Program-made: the position numbers and the translations under genes | Assembly: GCF_003574315.2 (NCBI RefSeq) | Contig: NZ_AP025739.1 | Span: 1,302,001 to 1,366,000 of the forward strand | Source of the DNA: Capsulimonas corticalis | Lineage (GTDB): Bacteria; Armatimonadota; Armatimonadia; Armatimonadales; Capsulimonadaceae | DNA length: 64,000 bases | Reading direction: 5' to 3' | Notes under the pieces: model-generated | Database searches by the model: none | What the model was told of the DNA's origin: nothing | What the model saw: the letters and a program-made list of their open reading frames with translations, nothing else | Shown: positions 8,723-16,998 of the stretch, piece after piece | Position numbering within the stretch: position 1 is the stretch's first letter | Layout of the letters: every line of letters begins with the position of its first letter

Positions 8723-9535
8723 ATGAAACTTCACCGTTCGCTCCCATACATCTTGCTCGCTCTGATCCTGCCTGTCGCCGCCTTCGCCCAAGGCGGAGGC
8801 GGGGGCGGAGGTGGTGGAGGGGGCGGGGGTGGCGGCGCGGGAGGCGGAGGCGGTAATGGCAACGACGGATCCGGAGATTATACGCATTTATGGATTTTCG
8901 CTGGGCTCGTGACCACTGTGGCGGTTTATAGGTATTTCACGCGCCCCATGCTGGTCAGTGTCAGCCTGGTGCTGCGGCGAGGGCGACGTTATGGGCGCGC
9001 GCTGGATGAGATTGTATCTGGAGCGGAATTCACCACGCGCCTGGGTCGGCTTGCCGCCATTTATCTTCTGGTTTCCGAAATTCGCCCCGCCGACATCCTT
9101 GCCATGCGCCTGAAAGAAATGGGGCGCGCGCACTACGGCGCCGCGCCGGCAAAATTGGAAAGCGTATGGCGCGATGAATTGGAGCGAACGGGAATCACGC
9201 CGCGCGTCCTGAACATCGCGCCGCCGCACGGCCGCCCAGAGTATTTCAATCACCTACCGCCGCCCGAGCCAGAGCCTGCGGACGACGACAGCGTTTGCTT
9301 TCTGGGCCTACTGCTAGCCGTTGACCACACCCTGGGTCCGCCGGAGTTACAGCCGAATGAGCTCATGCAATATCTGCGAAGATACGAGCGGTTGCTTCAG
9401 GATCACAGCAACGACATGTACTATTTCTATTACACGCCAAAAAGTCCGGTAACGGACGAGCCGCTGCGCCTTGAGAAAGCCACGCAAATGCTCGATCAGA
9501 TCACGTCGCCGAAGCAGGAGCCCGTTACCGCTTAG
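8723..9535 (+). CDS. Poly-glycine membrane protein of unknown function
   Basis: 270 residues. A signal peptide (ending AAFA, about residue 22) is followed by an almost pure glycine tract (about 24-45), then NGNDGSGDY. One transmembrane helix (about 53-70, HLWIFAGLVTTVAVYRYF) follows, then a roughly 200-residue soluble domain with conserved-looking GRLAAIYLLVSEIRPADIL and EPEPADDDSVCFLGLLLAV. The order signal, Gly tract, helix, soluble domain recalls DUF1517-type proteins, but I cannot confirm membership. Its end overlaps the convergent RNase HI gene by 11 bp. Confidence 0.7.
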   Translation: MKLHRSLPYILLALILPVAAFAQGGGGGGGGGGGGGGGAGGGGGNGNDGSGDYTHLWIFAGLVTTVAVYRYFTRPMLVSVSLVLRRGRRYGRALDEIVSGAEFTTRLGRLAAIYLLVSEIRPADILAMRLKEMGRAHYGAAPAKLESVWRDELERTGITPRVLNIAPPHGRPEYFNHLPPPEPEPADDDSVCFLGLLLAVDHTLGPPELQPNELMQYLRRYERLLQDHSNDMYYFYYTPKSPVTDEPLRLEKATQMLDQITSPKQEPVTA

Positions 9536-10022
9536 CGGGCAGCTTCTCGTACACATGGTCCGCCGGGAGATCGCGGCCGCCTGCCGCTGCGACCGACAAA
9601 CGGTCGCAGCGCTCGTTTTCGGTGTGCCCTGCGTGGCCGCGCACCCACTGGAACGTCACTTGGTGACGGTCGCACAGATCGAGCAGCGTGGACCATAGAT
9701 CGGGATTGATCGCGGGATCCTTGGGCGTGCGCATCCAGTTATTCGAGCGCCACTTCTTCGCCCAGCCCTTGCTGATCCCATTCGCCAGATACTGCGAGTC
9801 CGTGTAGAGTGTCACCTTGCTCGGACTCTCCAATGCCTGAAGCCCGACAATGGCCGCGATCAGCTCCATCCGGTTGTTCGTCGTCCGCCGGAAGCCGCCC
9901 GACAGCTCCTTCGATTCGCCGTCCTGCGTGACGATCACGCCATAGCCCCCCGGCCCCGGGTTGCCCGTGCACGCGCCGTCGGTAAAAATCTCGATATGCT
10001 TTTGTTCGGTTGATGTATTCAC
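9525..10022 (-). CDS. rnhA: Ribonuclease HI
   Basis: 165 residues from GTG 10022, which gives VNTSTEQKHIEIFTDGACTG; the frame is open to TTG 10079 with a non-conserved extension. Catalytic residues of RNase HI are visible: the first Asp in FTDGACTGNPGPGG, the Glu in NNRMELIAAI, Asp in LYTDSQYL and a final Asp in ENERCDRLS, after the handle-region KKWRSNNW and VRGHAGHTENE. It cleaves RNA in RNA-DNA hybrids in the cytoplasm during replication and R-loop removal. It is probably monocistronic. Confidence 0.95.
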   Translation of the reverse strand: MNTSTEQKHIEIFTDGACTGNPGPGGYGVIVTQDGESKELSGGFRRTTNNRMELIAAIVGLQALESPSKVTLYTDSQYLANGISKGWAKKWRSNNWMRTPKDPAINPDLWSTLLDLCDRHQVTFQWVRGHAGHTENERCDRLSVAAAGGRDLPADHVYEKLPAKR

Positions 10023-10093
10023 GAGGAATATGATACCCCGTGCGAGGAATGCAGCGGCTTCCGAGTGGACGCTCGGCAAAGATCAGAACTCCC

Positions 10094-11014
10094 TTACGCC
10101 AGCCCCGCCAGCGCCTTCACCTTGTCGAACGCTTCTTTTGGCGTGGTCGTGGTCCTGTGCTCCATGCCGATGTAGCCCGCGTAGCCGATCTCACGCAGGA
10201 CCTGGAAGATCCGGGGATAGTTTACTTCACCGGTTCCTGGCTCGAATCGGCCTGGGACATCGCCCACTTCGACAAAGCGCACGTAGCCCTTCGCGATTCC
10301 ATCCTTTAAGGTATCGAGAAGGTTGCCTTCTCCGAGCTGGCGATGGTAGAGATCGAAGTCGACTTTGACGCGCTCGTGATTCACTTCTTTCGCGATCTCG
10401 TAAGCGCGGGCGCTGGTGATTATCGCCATCTGCGCGTTTTCGACGCCGTTCAGCGGCTCCAGCGTCGCGTAAACGCCCGCCGCCCCCGCCAAATCTCCCG
10501 CCGCCTTCAGCCCGGTGACAATCTGGTCATGCTGCGTTTGCCACGGAATATCCGGCTGCGTCACGCCAACAAACGTGATTAAGTTCTCCGCGCCCAGCCG
10601 CTTCGCGACTTTGATCGAGTCCGCGAAATCGTCCAGAAACGCCTTCTCCTCACCTGTCTTTGTCAGCCCTGCCCCCCACCCGGTCTTCGTCGGCCCGATG
10701 ATTGACGCGCACGCAATGCCGGACTTGTCCTGAATCGCCCGCATTTTGTCCAGCGGTTTACCCTCATGCCCCCAGAACGAATATGCTTTCGCCCCGGCGT
10801 CCACGACGATTTGCAGACGCTGGTCAAACGGCATGTCCCCCGGAAACATCAGCTCCAGATTGACCGATAGCGTGTACTGAGGCGCCGGCAAGCGGGGCGG
10901 CGGCGCCGCTTCGCTCGTTCGCGATTGGGGCAGCGCGGCGGCCGTCAGCGACAGAGCGGCCGCCTGCGTGAGAAAGCCGCGCCGTGTGATTCGTGAGGAG
11001 GAAGAGGTGTTCAT
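10094..11014 (-). CDS. TAT-exported sugar isomerase-like TIM barrel (hydroxypyruvate isomerase family)
   Basis: 306 residues. The N-terminus SSRITRRGFLTQAAAL is a twin-arginine signal, cleaved about residue 38. The rest matches the xylose isomerase-like TIM barrel / AP endonuclease family 2, with hydroxypyruvate-isomerase-like segments: SVNLELMFPGDMPFDQRL, ENLITFVGV, YATLEPLNG, VKVDFDLYHRQLGEGN, RFVEVGDVPGR and YIGMEH. The Glu and Asp residues in LEPLN, KVDFDLYH, VEVGD and GMEH are the usual metal ligands and base. Export by TAT suggests an extracytoplasmic sugar-processing role. The substrate is not known. Confidence 0.85.
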   Translation of the reverse strand: MNTSSSSRITRRGFLTQAAALSLTAAALPQSRTSEAAPPPRLPAPQYTLSVNLELMFPGDMPFDQRLQIVVDAGAKAYSFWGHEGKPLDKMRAIQDKSGIACASIIGPTKTGWGAGLTKTGEEKAFLDDFADSIKVAKRLGAENLITFVGVTQPDIPWQTQHDQIVTGLKAAGDLAGAAGVYATLEPLNGVENAQMAIITSARAYEIAKEVNHERVKVDFDLYHRQLGEGNLLDTLKDGIAKGYVRFVEVGDVPGRFEPGTGEVNYPRIFQVLREIGYAGYIGMEHRTTTTPKEAFDKVKALAGLA

Positions 11015-11085
11015 GTCTCTGATTATAAAGATCGATGGACAAGCTGTCTAGTCGAAATTCGCTCAGATTCTTGATCTATTGCCAG

Positions 11086-11206
11086 GAGAATATGGCATGA
11101 ATTTTGCAGCGATGCTTTTGCGATCATATGAGACCAGGAAAGATCGGCGCTCGCGCCGACGGCTAGGCTCAACTCAATTCCACTGCGCCTATAGGAGTTT
11201 AGCGTC
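11086..11206 (+). repeat. Leader repeat copy 1 before PEP-CTERM paralogue 1
   Basis: About 120 bp directly before the ATG match 12501-12631 closely, including GAAAGATCGGCG, CGCGCCGACGGCT, GGCTCAACTCAAT and AGGAGTTTAGCGTC. It contains a small hairpin CGGCG-CTCG-CGCCG and the ribosome site AGGAG. The second copy has CGGCG-TTCG-CGCCG. It may be a regulatory 5' leader or simply part of the tandem gene duplication. Confidence 0.7.
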
Positions 11207-12490
11207 ATGAAGCAAGTCTTTTCACGGTCTACCGGACGATTTCTCGTCCCGTTCGCGGCGGCGCTTGGGCTCGCCGTTTTCTCCTGCCCTACCTCGGCGG
11301 CCACATTCTCATTCGCTCAAGACGACTGGTTATCGGATTCTGGCGGCTTCACCAGTCAGAATTCGGATTGGGGTCAGGTGGATATCCACCTTGCCCCCTC
11401 GGACCTGAGCGCCTTTCGATATAGCGCCACGGATGGGACCTACACGGGATATGTCAATGTGGTGACGAATGTCCAGAACGGCGCCACGATGAACTGGGCT
11501 GTCCAAAACCTTCCCGTCCAATTCCGTAACGTCACCGATTTGAGCGGCAGTCTTCCTTCGACCGTGCGGTTTGACCTTGGGGTGACGCCGGGCGTCAATG
11601 TCACCAACCTCGGCTACTTCGCAACCATTAATAGGGATCCTCTGGGCATGGAGCCGACGGGGAGCTTCGCCGCCGCCAGCGTCGGCGATAAATCCATACT
11701 CTTTGGCGGCATTACCGGGACCGATCCGATCACGGGAGACACTTATTCGGGCGACAGCGGCGGAGACCCGCCTCCGAAGGCGTCGAACTTCGTAGGATTA
11801 GACGCAACCCAAGTGGCGGGTAAAGGACATGCAATCGCGATAAAAGAAACGGCTGTCGCGGCGATTGATGAAGACGACGCAGGGTGCGCGCCCGGCGCTG
11901 TGGCGAGATCTATCGAATATCTGAAATCCATTAACAAACGAATCGTGATCAATGGTTCGGCTCAGGATGTCTATTCCGGTCTGCAAACAAATATGCAAAC
12001 TCAACCGGGCACGGGCACTCGTGTGGATCTAGTAAAGTCGAAAAAAGATGAGTACGACAAGAAAAACCACATTCCGATTCAGACGACGAAGAGTGGGGAT
12101 ATCGAAGTTGCTTACAAAGCTCTCGGACATAAGGAAGACGTGGAAGTCTTTCTGAACAAGAAGAGTGGGAGCGGTCACTTCGCGTTCGTTTCCAAAATCA
12201 TCCCCGTATATACACTTAACCCACATGATCCTAAAGAAAAAGATCTTACCAATTACATATTCACGATTATCGACGACCCGACTCAAGCCGATCACAAGGC
12301 GGAGAACGAATCCATACCGCTGTATGTATACACGAATCGCACGATCGGGCAAAGCGATTATTTATCAAGCATCGGCTCTTTCTTTATCGAAAACGTCGTC
12401 CCCGAACCTTCTCCCCTCATCTTCGTGCTTGCGGGCTCCTGCGTTCTCATCCTCATGATCGGTCTTCGACGCAGACACGCCGCGAGATAA
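11207..12490 (+). CDS. PEP-CTERM secreted protein with possible Cys-His-Asp triad, paralogue 1
   Basis: 427 residues. Signal peptide about 1-32 (ending TSAA). The C-terminal VPEPSPLIFVLAG, hydrophobic stretch and RRRH tail form a PEP-CTERM sorting signal, cleaved and anchored by exosortase. The N-terminal half is a beta-rich domain (DWLSDSGGFTSQNSDWGQVDI, NVVTNVQNGATMNWAVQNLP). The C-terminal half has DAGCAPGAVARSIEYL, a Cys at a helix start, then GSGHFAFVSKI and FTIIDDPTQ. The order Cys...His...Asp recalls papain-like or C39-like folds. This triad is my inference. It is paralogous to the next gene. Confidence 0.75.
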   Translation: MKQVFSRSTGRFLVPFAAALGLAVFSCPTSAATFSFAQDDWLSDSGGFTSQNSDWGQVDIHLAPSDLSAFRYSATDGTYTGYVNVVTNVQNGATMNWAVQNLPVQFRNVTDLSGSLPSTVRFDLGVTPGVNVTNLGYFATINRDPLGMEPTGSFAAASVGDKSILFGGITGTDPITGDTYSGDSGGDPPPKASNFVGLDATQVAGKGHAIAIKETAVAAIDEDDAGCAPGAVARSIEYLKSINKRIVINGSAQDVYSGLQTNMQTQPGTGTRVDLVKSKKDEYDKKNHIPIQTTKSGDIEVAYKALGHKEDVEVFLNKKSGSGHFAFVSKIIPVYTLNPHDPKEKDLTNYIFTIIDDPTQADHKAENESIPLYVYTNRTIGQSDYLSSIGSFFIENVVPEPSPLIFVLAGSCVLILMIGLRRRHAAR

Positions 12491-12508
12491 ACTTACCAGC
12501 GATTCCCA

Positions 12509-12543
12509 GCACGGCTTGGCATGGATCATGCAGCCGTGCTTTT
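12509..12543 (+). terminator. Terminator-like hairpin after PEP-CTERM paralogue 1
   Basis: Outer stem GCACGGCT/AGCCGTGC and inner stem GCATG/CATGC are followed by TTTT. It lies 19 bp after the stop of the first paralogue, so it probably ends that transcript before the second copy's promoter. Confidence 0.6.
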
Positions 12544-12631
12544 GCTATCAAGTTAGACCATTGAAAGATCGGCGTTCGCGCCGACGGCTCGGCTCAACTC
12601 AATCCTACTGCATCCACAGGAGTTTAGCGTC
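12544..12631 (+). repeat. Leader repeat copy 2 before PEP-CTERM paralogue 2
   Basis: This matches the leader at 11086-11206 (GAAAGATCGGCG, GGCTCAACTCAAT, AGGAGTTTAGCGTC). The hairpin CGGCG-TTCG-CGCCG carries a stable UUCG-type loop. Confidence 0.7.
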
Positions 12632-13906
12632 ATGAAGCAAGTCTTTCCAGGGTCCTTCGGGCGATTTCTTGCCCCGTTCGCGGCGGCGCTCGGGCTCGCC
12701 GTCTTCCCCTCTCCCGCCGGCGCGGCGAACCTTACCTTCCATCAGGCGGACTGGCTGTCGGATTTCACCGGATTCACCAGTCAGAATTCCGACTGGGGCC
12801 AGGTGGACATCCACCTGACCAGCTCGGACCTCAGCGCTCTTCAGTACGATCCTTCGAGCTCTACGTACACGGGTTACATCAACGTGGTGACGAATGTTCA
12901 GGACGGCGCCACGATGAACTGGGCGGTGCAAAACCTTCCGGTTCAATTTCAGGGTCTGTCCTCGTTCAACGGCAGCCTGCCGGACTCGGTCATGTTCGAT
13001 CTGGGAGTCACGCCGGGAATGGACGTCACCCAGCTCGGCTATTACGCGACGATCAATATGGATCCGCTGGGCCTCGCGCCCACTGGCAGCTTCGCCACGG
13101 CGGGAGTTGACAACTTGTCTCTGCTCTACGGCGGCGTGGACGGTACGGACCCGGATACGGGGACGACCTTCCTCGGCGGCACGGGACGCGACGCGCCTCC
13201 CAAGGCCGAAAATTTCAAAGGCGCCAACGCGGGTGAGACGCAGGGGAAAGGCGGGCAGATCGCGGGAAAAGAAACGGATGTCGCGGCGGTGGACGAAGAC
13301 AAAATGGGCTGCGTGCCGGGCGCCACAGCGCGCTCCATCAAGTATCTGCAATCGCAGCACAAAAACGTCAATACCCCCGACTCAGCGCAGGACGTCTACA
13401 ATGCGCTGAAGACCACGATGCAATCGAGCGTGGGAGACGGCGGCAACGGCACCAATGTTGACAATCTGAAACCAGGAAAGGACGCCTACGACAAGGCGAA
13501 GAAGCTGCCGATCAAAACCGAGAAGAACGGCGGGATTGCCAACGCCATCGCCGCACTGAATAAAAAGAAAGACGTCGAGGTGATTTTGAAGTCGAAGGGC
13601 CAGGGCGGGCACTGCGCTTTTGTCTCCAAGATCATTCCCACGCTGGATAAGAAGGGACGCGTCGTCAGTTACACCATCTCCACGATTGACGACCCCACAC
13701 AGGGCAATCACAAAGCTGAGAACCGTAAGGCCGACTATACGGTCAAGCCGAACGGCGATATCACCAGCCCCGGAAACTTCGCCAAAGTCGATACCTACTT
13801 CATCGAAACCGCCGTCCCCGAACCCAGCTCATCCGCCGCACTCTTCGCCGGATTCGTGAGCCTCGTTTTCTTCGCCGGCCGCCGCCGCAGCAGCCTCACG
13901 GCGTAG
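12632..13906 (+). CDS. PEP-CTERM secreted protein with possible Cys-His-Asp triad, paralogue 2
   Basis: 424 residues with the same architecture as the preceding gene: signal peptide (about 1-32, ending GAA), beta-rich domain with SQNSDWGQVDIHL and NVVTNVQDGATMNWAVQNLP, then KMGCVPGATARSIKYL, GQGGHCAFVSKI and STIDDPTQGNHKAENR. It ends in VPEPSSSAALFAGF and an RRR tail, an exosortase sorting signal. The retained Cys, His and Asp-Asp in both paralogues, despite drift elsewhere, suggest that they matter. AGGAG precedes the ATG. It probably faces the cell surface or matrix. The function is unknown. Confidence 0.75.
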   Translation: MKQVFPGSFGRFLAPFAAALGLAVFPSPAGAANLTFHQADWLSDFTGFTSQNSDWGQVDIHLTSSDLSALQYDPSSSTYTGYINVVTNVQDGATMNWAVQNLPVQFQGLSSFNGSLPDSVMFDLGVTPGMDVTQLGYYATINMDPLGLAPTGSFATAGVDNLSLLYGGVDGTDPDTGTTFLGGTGRDAPPKAENFKGANAGETQGKGGQIAGKETDVAAVDEDKMGCVPGATARSIKYLQSQHKNVNTPDSAQDVYNALKTTMQSSVGDGGNGTNVDNLKPGKDAYDKAKKLPIKTEKNGGIANAIAALNKKKDVEVILKSKGQGGHCAFVSKIIPTLDKKGRVVSYTISTIDDPTQGNHKAENRKADYTVKPNGDITSPGNFAKVDTYFIETAVPEPSSSAALFAGFVSLVFFAGRRRSSLTA

Positions 13907-13922
13907 GGGCGTCCGCAAATCG

Positions 13923-13960
13923 CCGCCGGCCACGGAGCGTATTTGCTCCGTGGCCGGCGG
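13923..13960. terminator. Long perfect hairpin, terminator-like without T-run
   Basis: A 16-bp perfect stem (CCGCCGGCCACGGAGC and its complement) with a 6-nt loop GTATTT lies 16 bp after the second PEP-CTERM gene. No U-tract follows, so it may act as an mRNA 3' barrier rather than a classic intrinsic terminator. Confidence 0.55.
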
Positions 13961-14066
13961 CAGTGCGGAGCCGTTCCGAACGCCGGCGATGTGGGTATGA
14001 TGAAGCCAAATCACACGTTCATCCCCACGCCGCGACGGGCGGCGTTGCGTCGAAAGGAAATCGTTC

Positions 14067-15317
14067 TTGCGAAAATGGGTCCCGCTATGTCTCGCCATCC
14101 TGCCGGCGCTCGCCGCCACGGCCGAGGCGAACAATCTCGTCTCCGTTCATAAAAACGGCGCTCTCTCGCCGGCGAATTTTAATACCCGAGCCAAAGCCGC
14201 CATCGGCGATATCCATCTCGCCACTCAAACGACGGAATTCTATAAGATCCGATATCGATCGGTCGACGCCAAAGGCCGGCCGGCGGTCCTCAGCGGTTTG
14301 CTTGTCCTGCCGCATGGCGGCGCGCCCCGAGGCTTGATCGTCTTTGACCATGGGACGATCTCCCACCGGGAGGCCGCTCCCTCGCGGTACACTGGCGCCG
14401 CGAAGTCATCCGAGGAACAGGCGGCGACGCTGGCGTTCGCCTCCGGCGGATACGCGATCGCGATGCCCGATTATCCGGGCCTGGGCGACGACAAAGGGAT
14501 TCACCCATTCCCAATGGCGCGGCTCAGCAGTCCCTCGTCCGTAGATCTGATCGCGCCCGCCCGGGCGGCGGCCCAGCAGCTTCACATCACGGTCGGCCGC
14601 CCCCTCTTCATCACCGGCTATTCCGAAGGCGGCGCGATCGCGATGTGGACCGTGCGGACGCTGGAGCAAAGTCCCGCCATGGCCGCCCAGCTAACGGCGT
14701 CCGCGCCGCTCTCCGGCCCATACGATCTGAGCGATGTCACGCCGCGATCCCTGCTCGCGCCCAGCGCAAACGCCACCGTGTTCGCGGGACGCCTGTATCT
14801 GATGGCCTATCTGATGCACACCGCCTATAAGAACCGTGGGGTGAAGCTCACGGACTACCTCGCCCCCGCGATGGCCCTGGTCGTCTCACGCGTCTTCGAT
14901 CGCGGGCTTACCGACGAAGTGATCGTCAAACGGCTGGTCGTAACCGCCACCCTGCTGCGCGCCAAAAACTCGATGGACCGCCTCACGACTCCCAGGCTCC
15001 GCGAGGCCCTGCGCAAAACCGACCCCGCCGACCCCATCATGCGCGAGCTTCTTGAGAATAACTGCTACGACTGGTCACCCCGCGCCCGGATGCTGCTAGT
15101 CTGCCTGCAATCCGACCCACTTGTCACCGCCGAGAATACCCACGAAACCCTGCGCGCCATGCGTGGGCGCGGCGTCAGCCTCCTCACCGTCCAGGAGCAC
15201 ACGCTCACCAGCCCCACCCTGACCCACATCACCGCCATCGTCCCCGCCCTGCTCCAAGCCCGGCGTTTTTTTGACGAGCGAGGGCAAACGCTCTCTCGTA
15301 CAAACCCACCCCAATGA
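14067..15317 (+). CDS. Secreted alpha/beta hydrolase (lipase-like)
   Basis: 416 residues from TTG 14067. AAAGGAAA lies 7 nt upstream, and the resulting N-terminus MRKWVPLCLAILPALAATA is a good signal peptide; internal ATGs would lose it. The fold is alpha/beta hydrolase: GLIVFDHGTIS (oxyanion-hole region), GGYAIAMPDYPGLGDD, and the nucleophile elbow GYSEGG (GxSxG, about residue 185). PDYPG-GDD resembles secretory lipase / cephalosporin-esterase-like families. A C-terminal His probably lies in the VQEHTLTSPTLTHI region. It likely hydrolyses an ester outside the cytoplasm; the substrate is unknown. Confidence 0.85.
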   Translation: MRKWVPLCLAILPALAATAEANNLVSVHKNGALSPANFNTRAKAAIGDIHLATQTTEFYKIRYRSVDAKGRPAVLSGLLVLPHGGAPRGLIVFDHGTISHREAAPSRYTGAAKSSEEQAATLAFASGGYAIAMPDYPGLGDDKGIHPFPMARLSSPSSVDLIAPARAAAQQLHITVGRPLFITGYSEGGAIAMWTVRTLEQSPAMAAQLTASAPLSGPYDLSDVTPRSLLAPSANATVFAGRLYLMAYLMHTAYKNRGVKLTDYLAPAMALVVSRVFDRGLTDEVIVKRLVVTATLLRAKNSMDRLTTPRLREALRKTDPADPIMRELLENNCYDWSPRARMLLVCLQSDPLVTAENTHETLRAMRGRGVSLLTVQEHTLTSPTLTHITAIVPALLQARRFFDERGQTLSRTNPPQ

Positions 15318-15460
15318 GGCCTTCGGCCATGGCCGGCGGGATACGAGACCGCGCGAATATCTTGGTGCAGCGTGACTCCCGTCAACGCGACGAATGTCCT
15401 CAGGCGCACGGCGAGTTATGATGTTTACGCCATCCGATAATTTTATGGCCTGTCTCTCAT
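15318..15460. other. Intergenic stretch, no feature seen
   Basis: This separates the secreted hydrolase from the minus-strand immunity island. I see no clear hairpin with a T-run and no RNA gene. Base composition shifts toward AT from here to about 18.2 kb. Confidence 0.4.
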
Positions 15461-15643
15461 TTAGCAGCTCGAATTAGATTTCGTCGCCGCTTCCGCAGAT
15501 GAGCTCCGTTTCGCCAGTGAAGCCCTGACTAATAGTTCGCACCCAGAACGCCATGTACTAAGTTGGGCGATCCAGCGTCCGCTCGCTTCCTCGAAAGCGA
15601 ACGTCAATCCCATATAGTCCGCTTCTTCTTCGACTCGTGTCAA
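15461..15643 (-). CDS. Short hypothetical ORF overlapping the upstream gene
   Basis: 60 residues from TTG 15643, overlapping the upstream stop (TTGA). The first half, MGLTFAFEEASGRWIAQLS, looks like real protein; the tail is Ser/Ala-rich. It could be a small gene or the out-of-frame C-terminus of the upstream protein. Weak evidence only. Confidence 0.3.
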   Translation of the reverse strand: MTRVEEEADYMGLTFAFEEASGRWIAQLSTWRSGCELLVRASLAKRSSSAEAATKSNSSC

Positions 15644-16248
15644 TAAAGAAATCCTCTCTCAAAGCTCCAGGGGCTCTGAGCGTCGTACGGCATTTCGACG
15701 CACTCCCCGCCAGTAAGCGCGATCCAGGTTTGGAGCATCGCATGGATAGGAGACGCAGGGTCGGGCGAGACAAAAATCTGCTGACTGGACACATCGCTTA
15801 ACTGGTTGATAATGATCCATACGCCGCCAATCCCCTGCCCCATCATTCGAAGATTATCCTCTAACCACTCTTCGTTTCTCCAGAAGTCGTGTACCGAGGG
15901 ATCGAGGCCATAGATTGTAAAATCTTCGCCATAACTCAGATTTCCGCCAGATAAGATCTCTCGCATCACAGTATCGATATTTTCCGGAGAGATTACGCGA
16001 TAGTGTTGAAGCGAATATCGGTTTGCCAGCCCTGGATCTTTATTCAGTTCTTCGTCACTGTAATTACACCACAGCCAGATTGCCTCGCAATTCAGGAGTT
16101 GTTCGCGAAGTATATTCTCTACACCGGCAATGAGACTAAACACGGGAATGGTGTAAGTAATGACACCTGAGTTCTCGTGCTGAACCGCCATCTTCTCATG
16201 ATGTGCAGGTCTTTTCCGATGAGCGCCTGTTCTGGATAAAAACGACAT
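15640..16248 (-). CDS. Hypothetical protein in the immunity-gene island
   Basis: About 202 residues from ATG 16248 (GTG 16293, overlapping the Imm21-like gene, is also possible). No signal peptide. It is acidic and Trp-rich, with AIWLWCNYSDEELNKDP, SYGEDFTIYGLDPSVHDFW and a C-terminal GGVWIIINQLSDVSSQQIFV segment. The size, acidity and position next to Imm21-like, barstar-like and WGR-like genes suggest an immunity protein of a polymorphic toxin system, but I do not recognise the family. Confidence 0.6.
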   Translation of the reverse strand: MSFLSRTGAHRKRPAHHEKMAVQHENSGVITYTIPVFSLIAGVENILREQLLNCEAIWLWCNYSDEELNKDPGLANRYSLQHYRVISPENIDTVMREILSGGNLSYGEDFTIYGLDPSVHDFWRNEEWLEDNLRMMGQGIGGVWIIINQLSDVSSQQIFVSPDPASPIHAMLQTWIALTGGECVEMPYDAQSPWSFERGFLY

Positions 16249-16265
16249 ATCAACGCCCCACCACT

Positions 16266-16823
16266 CTACACATGCAGTCGGACAAGATGACACCGCCTTG
16301 CAGTATCGTCATTCACTGCGACTTTATCCCCGAAACATCGATATATGCCATTCTTGACTTTAATCAACAACCCGCCTGACCCCGTCGCCATTTCTCCCAT
16401 AGGGCGCTCATTGTCTAGCACATTCAAATCAAGAATACATGAACCGCTTTCGGGAGCCCATAAAATTGCCAGTACTTCAGAGGTTATTTCGATCACTCCA
16501 AAATCTTCAGGATTTATCAACGGTGATTGCGCAAGAGCGTCTATTGCAATCTGAGTATCTTCATTTAACCAAGCACGCAAAATAAGCCACTGGTTTTCAT
16601 TAATTTGATAGACATCGCCAGTTCCTGGTCCATCTGTCTCCCAAATGAGAGCTTGCCCTGCATCAACAGATAAGAGGCTGCCCTCTTTTGCAGGCAGTAG
16701 GATATCGCATGCTCTGTCGTAATCCAAACTGCCGTCATCGGAACCACGCCAAGACTGCACAATGCCACCATCAGCAATCAGGAACGGTCCACCTTCTGTA
16801 TCCACATAATCTATGTATCGCAA
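16266..16823 (-). CDS. Imm21-like immunity protein
   Basis: 185 residues. The N-terminus has GGPFLIADGGIVQSWRGSDD, then DYDRACDILLP. This matches the GGP...W.G...DYDRAC pattern of immunity protein 21 (Imm21), a cytosolic protein predicted to neutralise a polymorphic toxin. The middle has GQALIWETDGPGTGDVY and the expected WLILRAW segment; LIKVKNGIYRCFG is near the end. No toxin gene is in the window, so it would protect against toxins from neighbours or is an orphan. It is followed on the same strand by another likely immunity gene. Confidence 0.7.
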   Translation of the reverse strand: MRYIDYVDTEGGPFLIADGGIVQSWRGSDDGSLDYDRACDILLPAKEGSLLSVDAGQALIWETDGPGTGDVYQINENQWLILRAWLNEDTQIAIDALAQSPLINPEDFGVIEITSEVLAILWAPESGSCILDLNVLDNERPMGEMATGSGGLLIKVKNGIYRCFGDKVAVNDDTARRCHLVRLHV

Positions 16824-16998
16824 ATTTTTAATCCAAACAAAGATGATCCGAATTGTATACCACTGAAATCAAATTTGGGAAATTTGGCCCTTCTCCTACG
16901 AGAAATATTAGTAAACTCATAGGAGTTGGAAATCCGGTTCTCGTGTGTGATACACTGTCAGATAGTTGTTCGAAGCAACTTAGAGCGACTATTAAATC

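Noticed and set aside
12561-12631. Known riboswitch in the PEP-CTERM leaders
   Set aside because: No match to a riboswitch consensus I know (for example c-di-GMP, cobalamin, SAM); only a short hairpin is seen.
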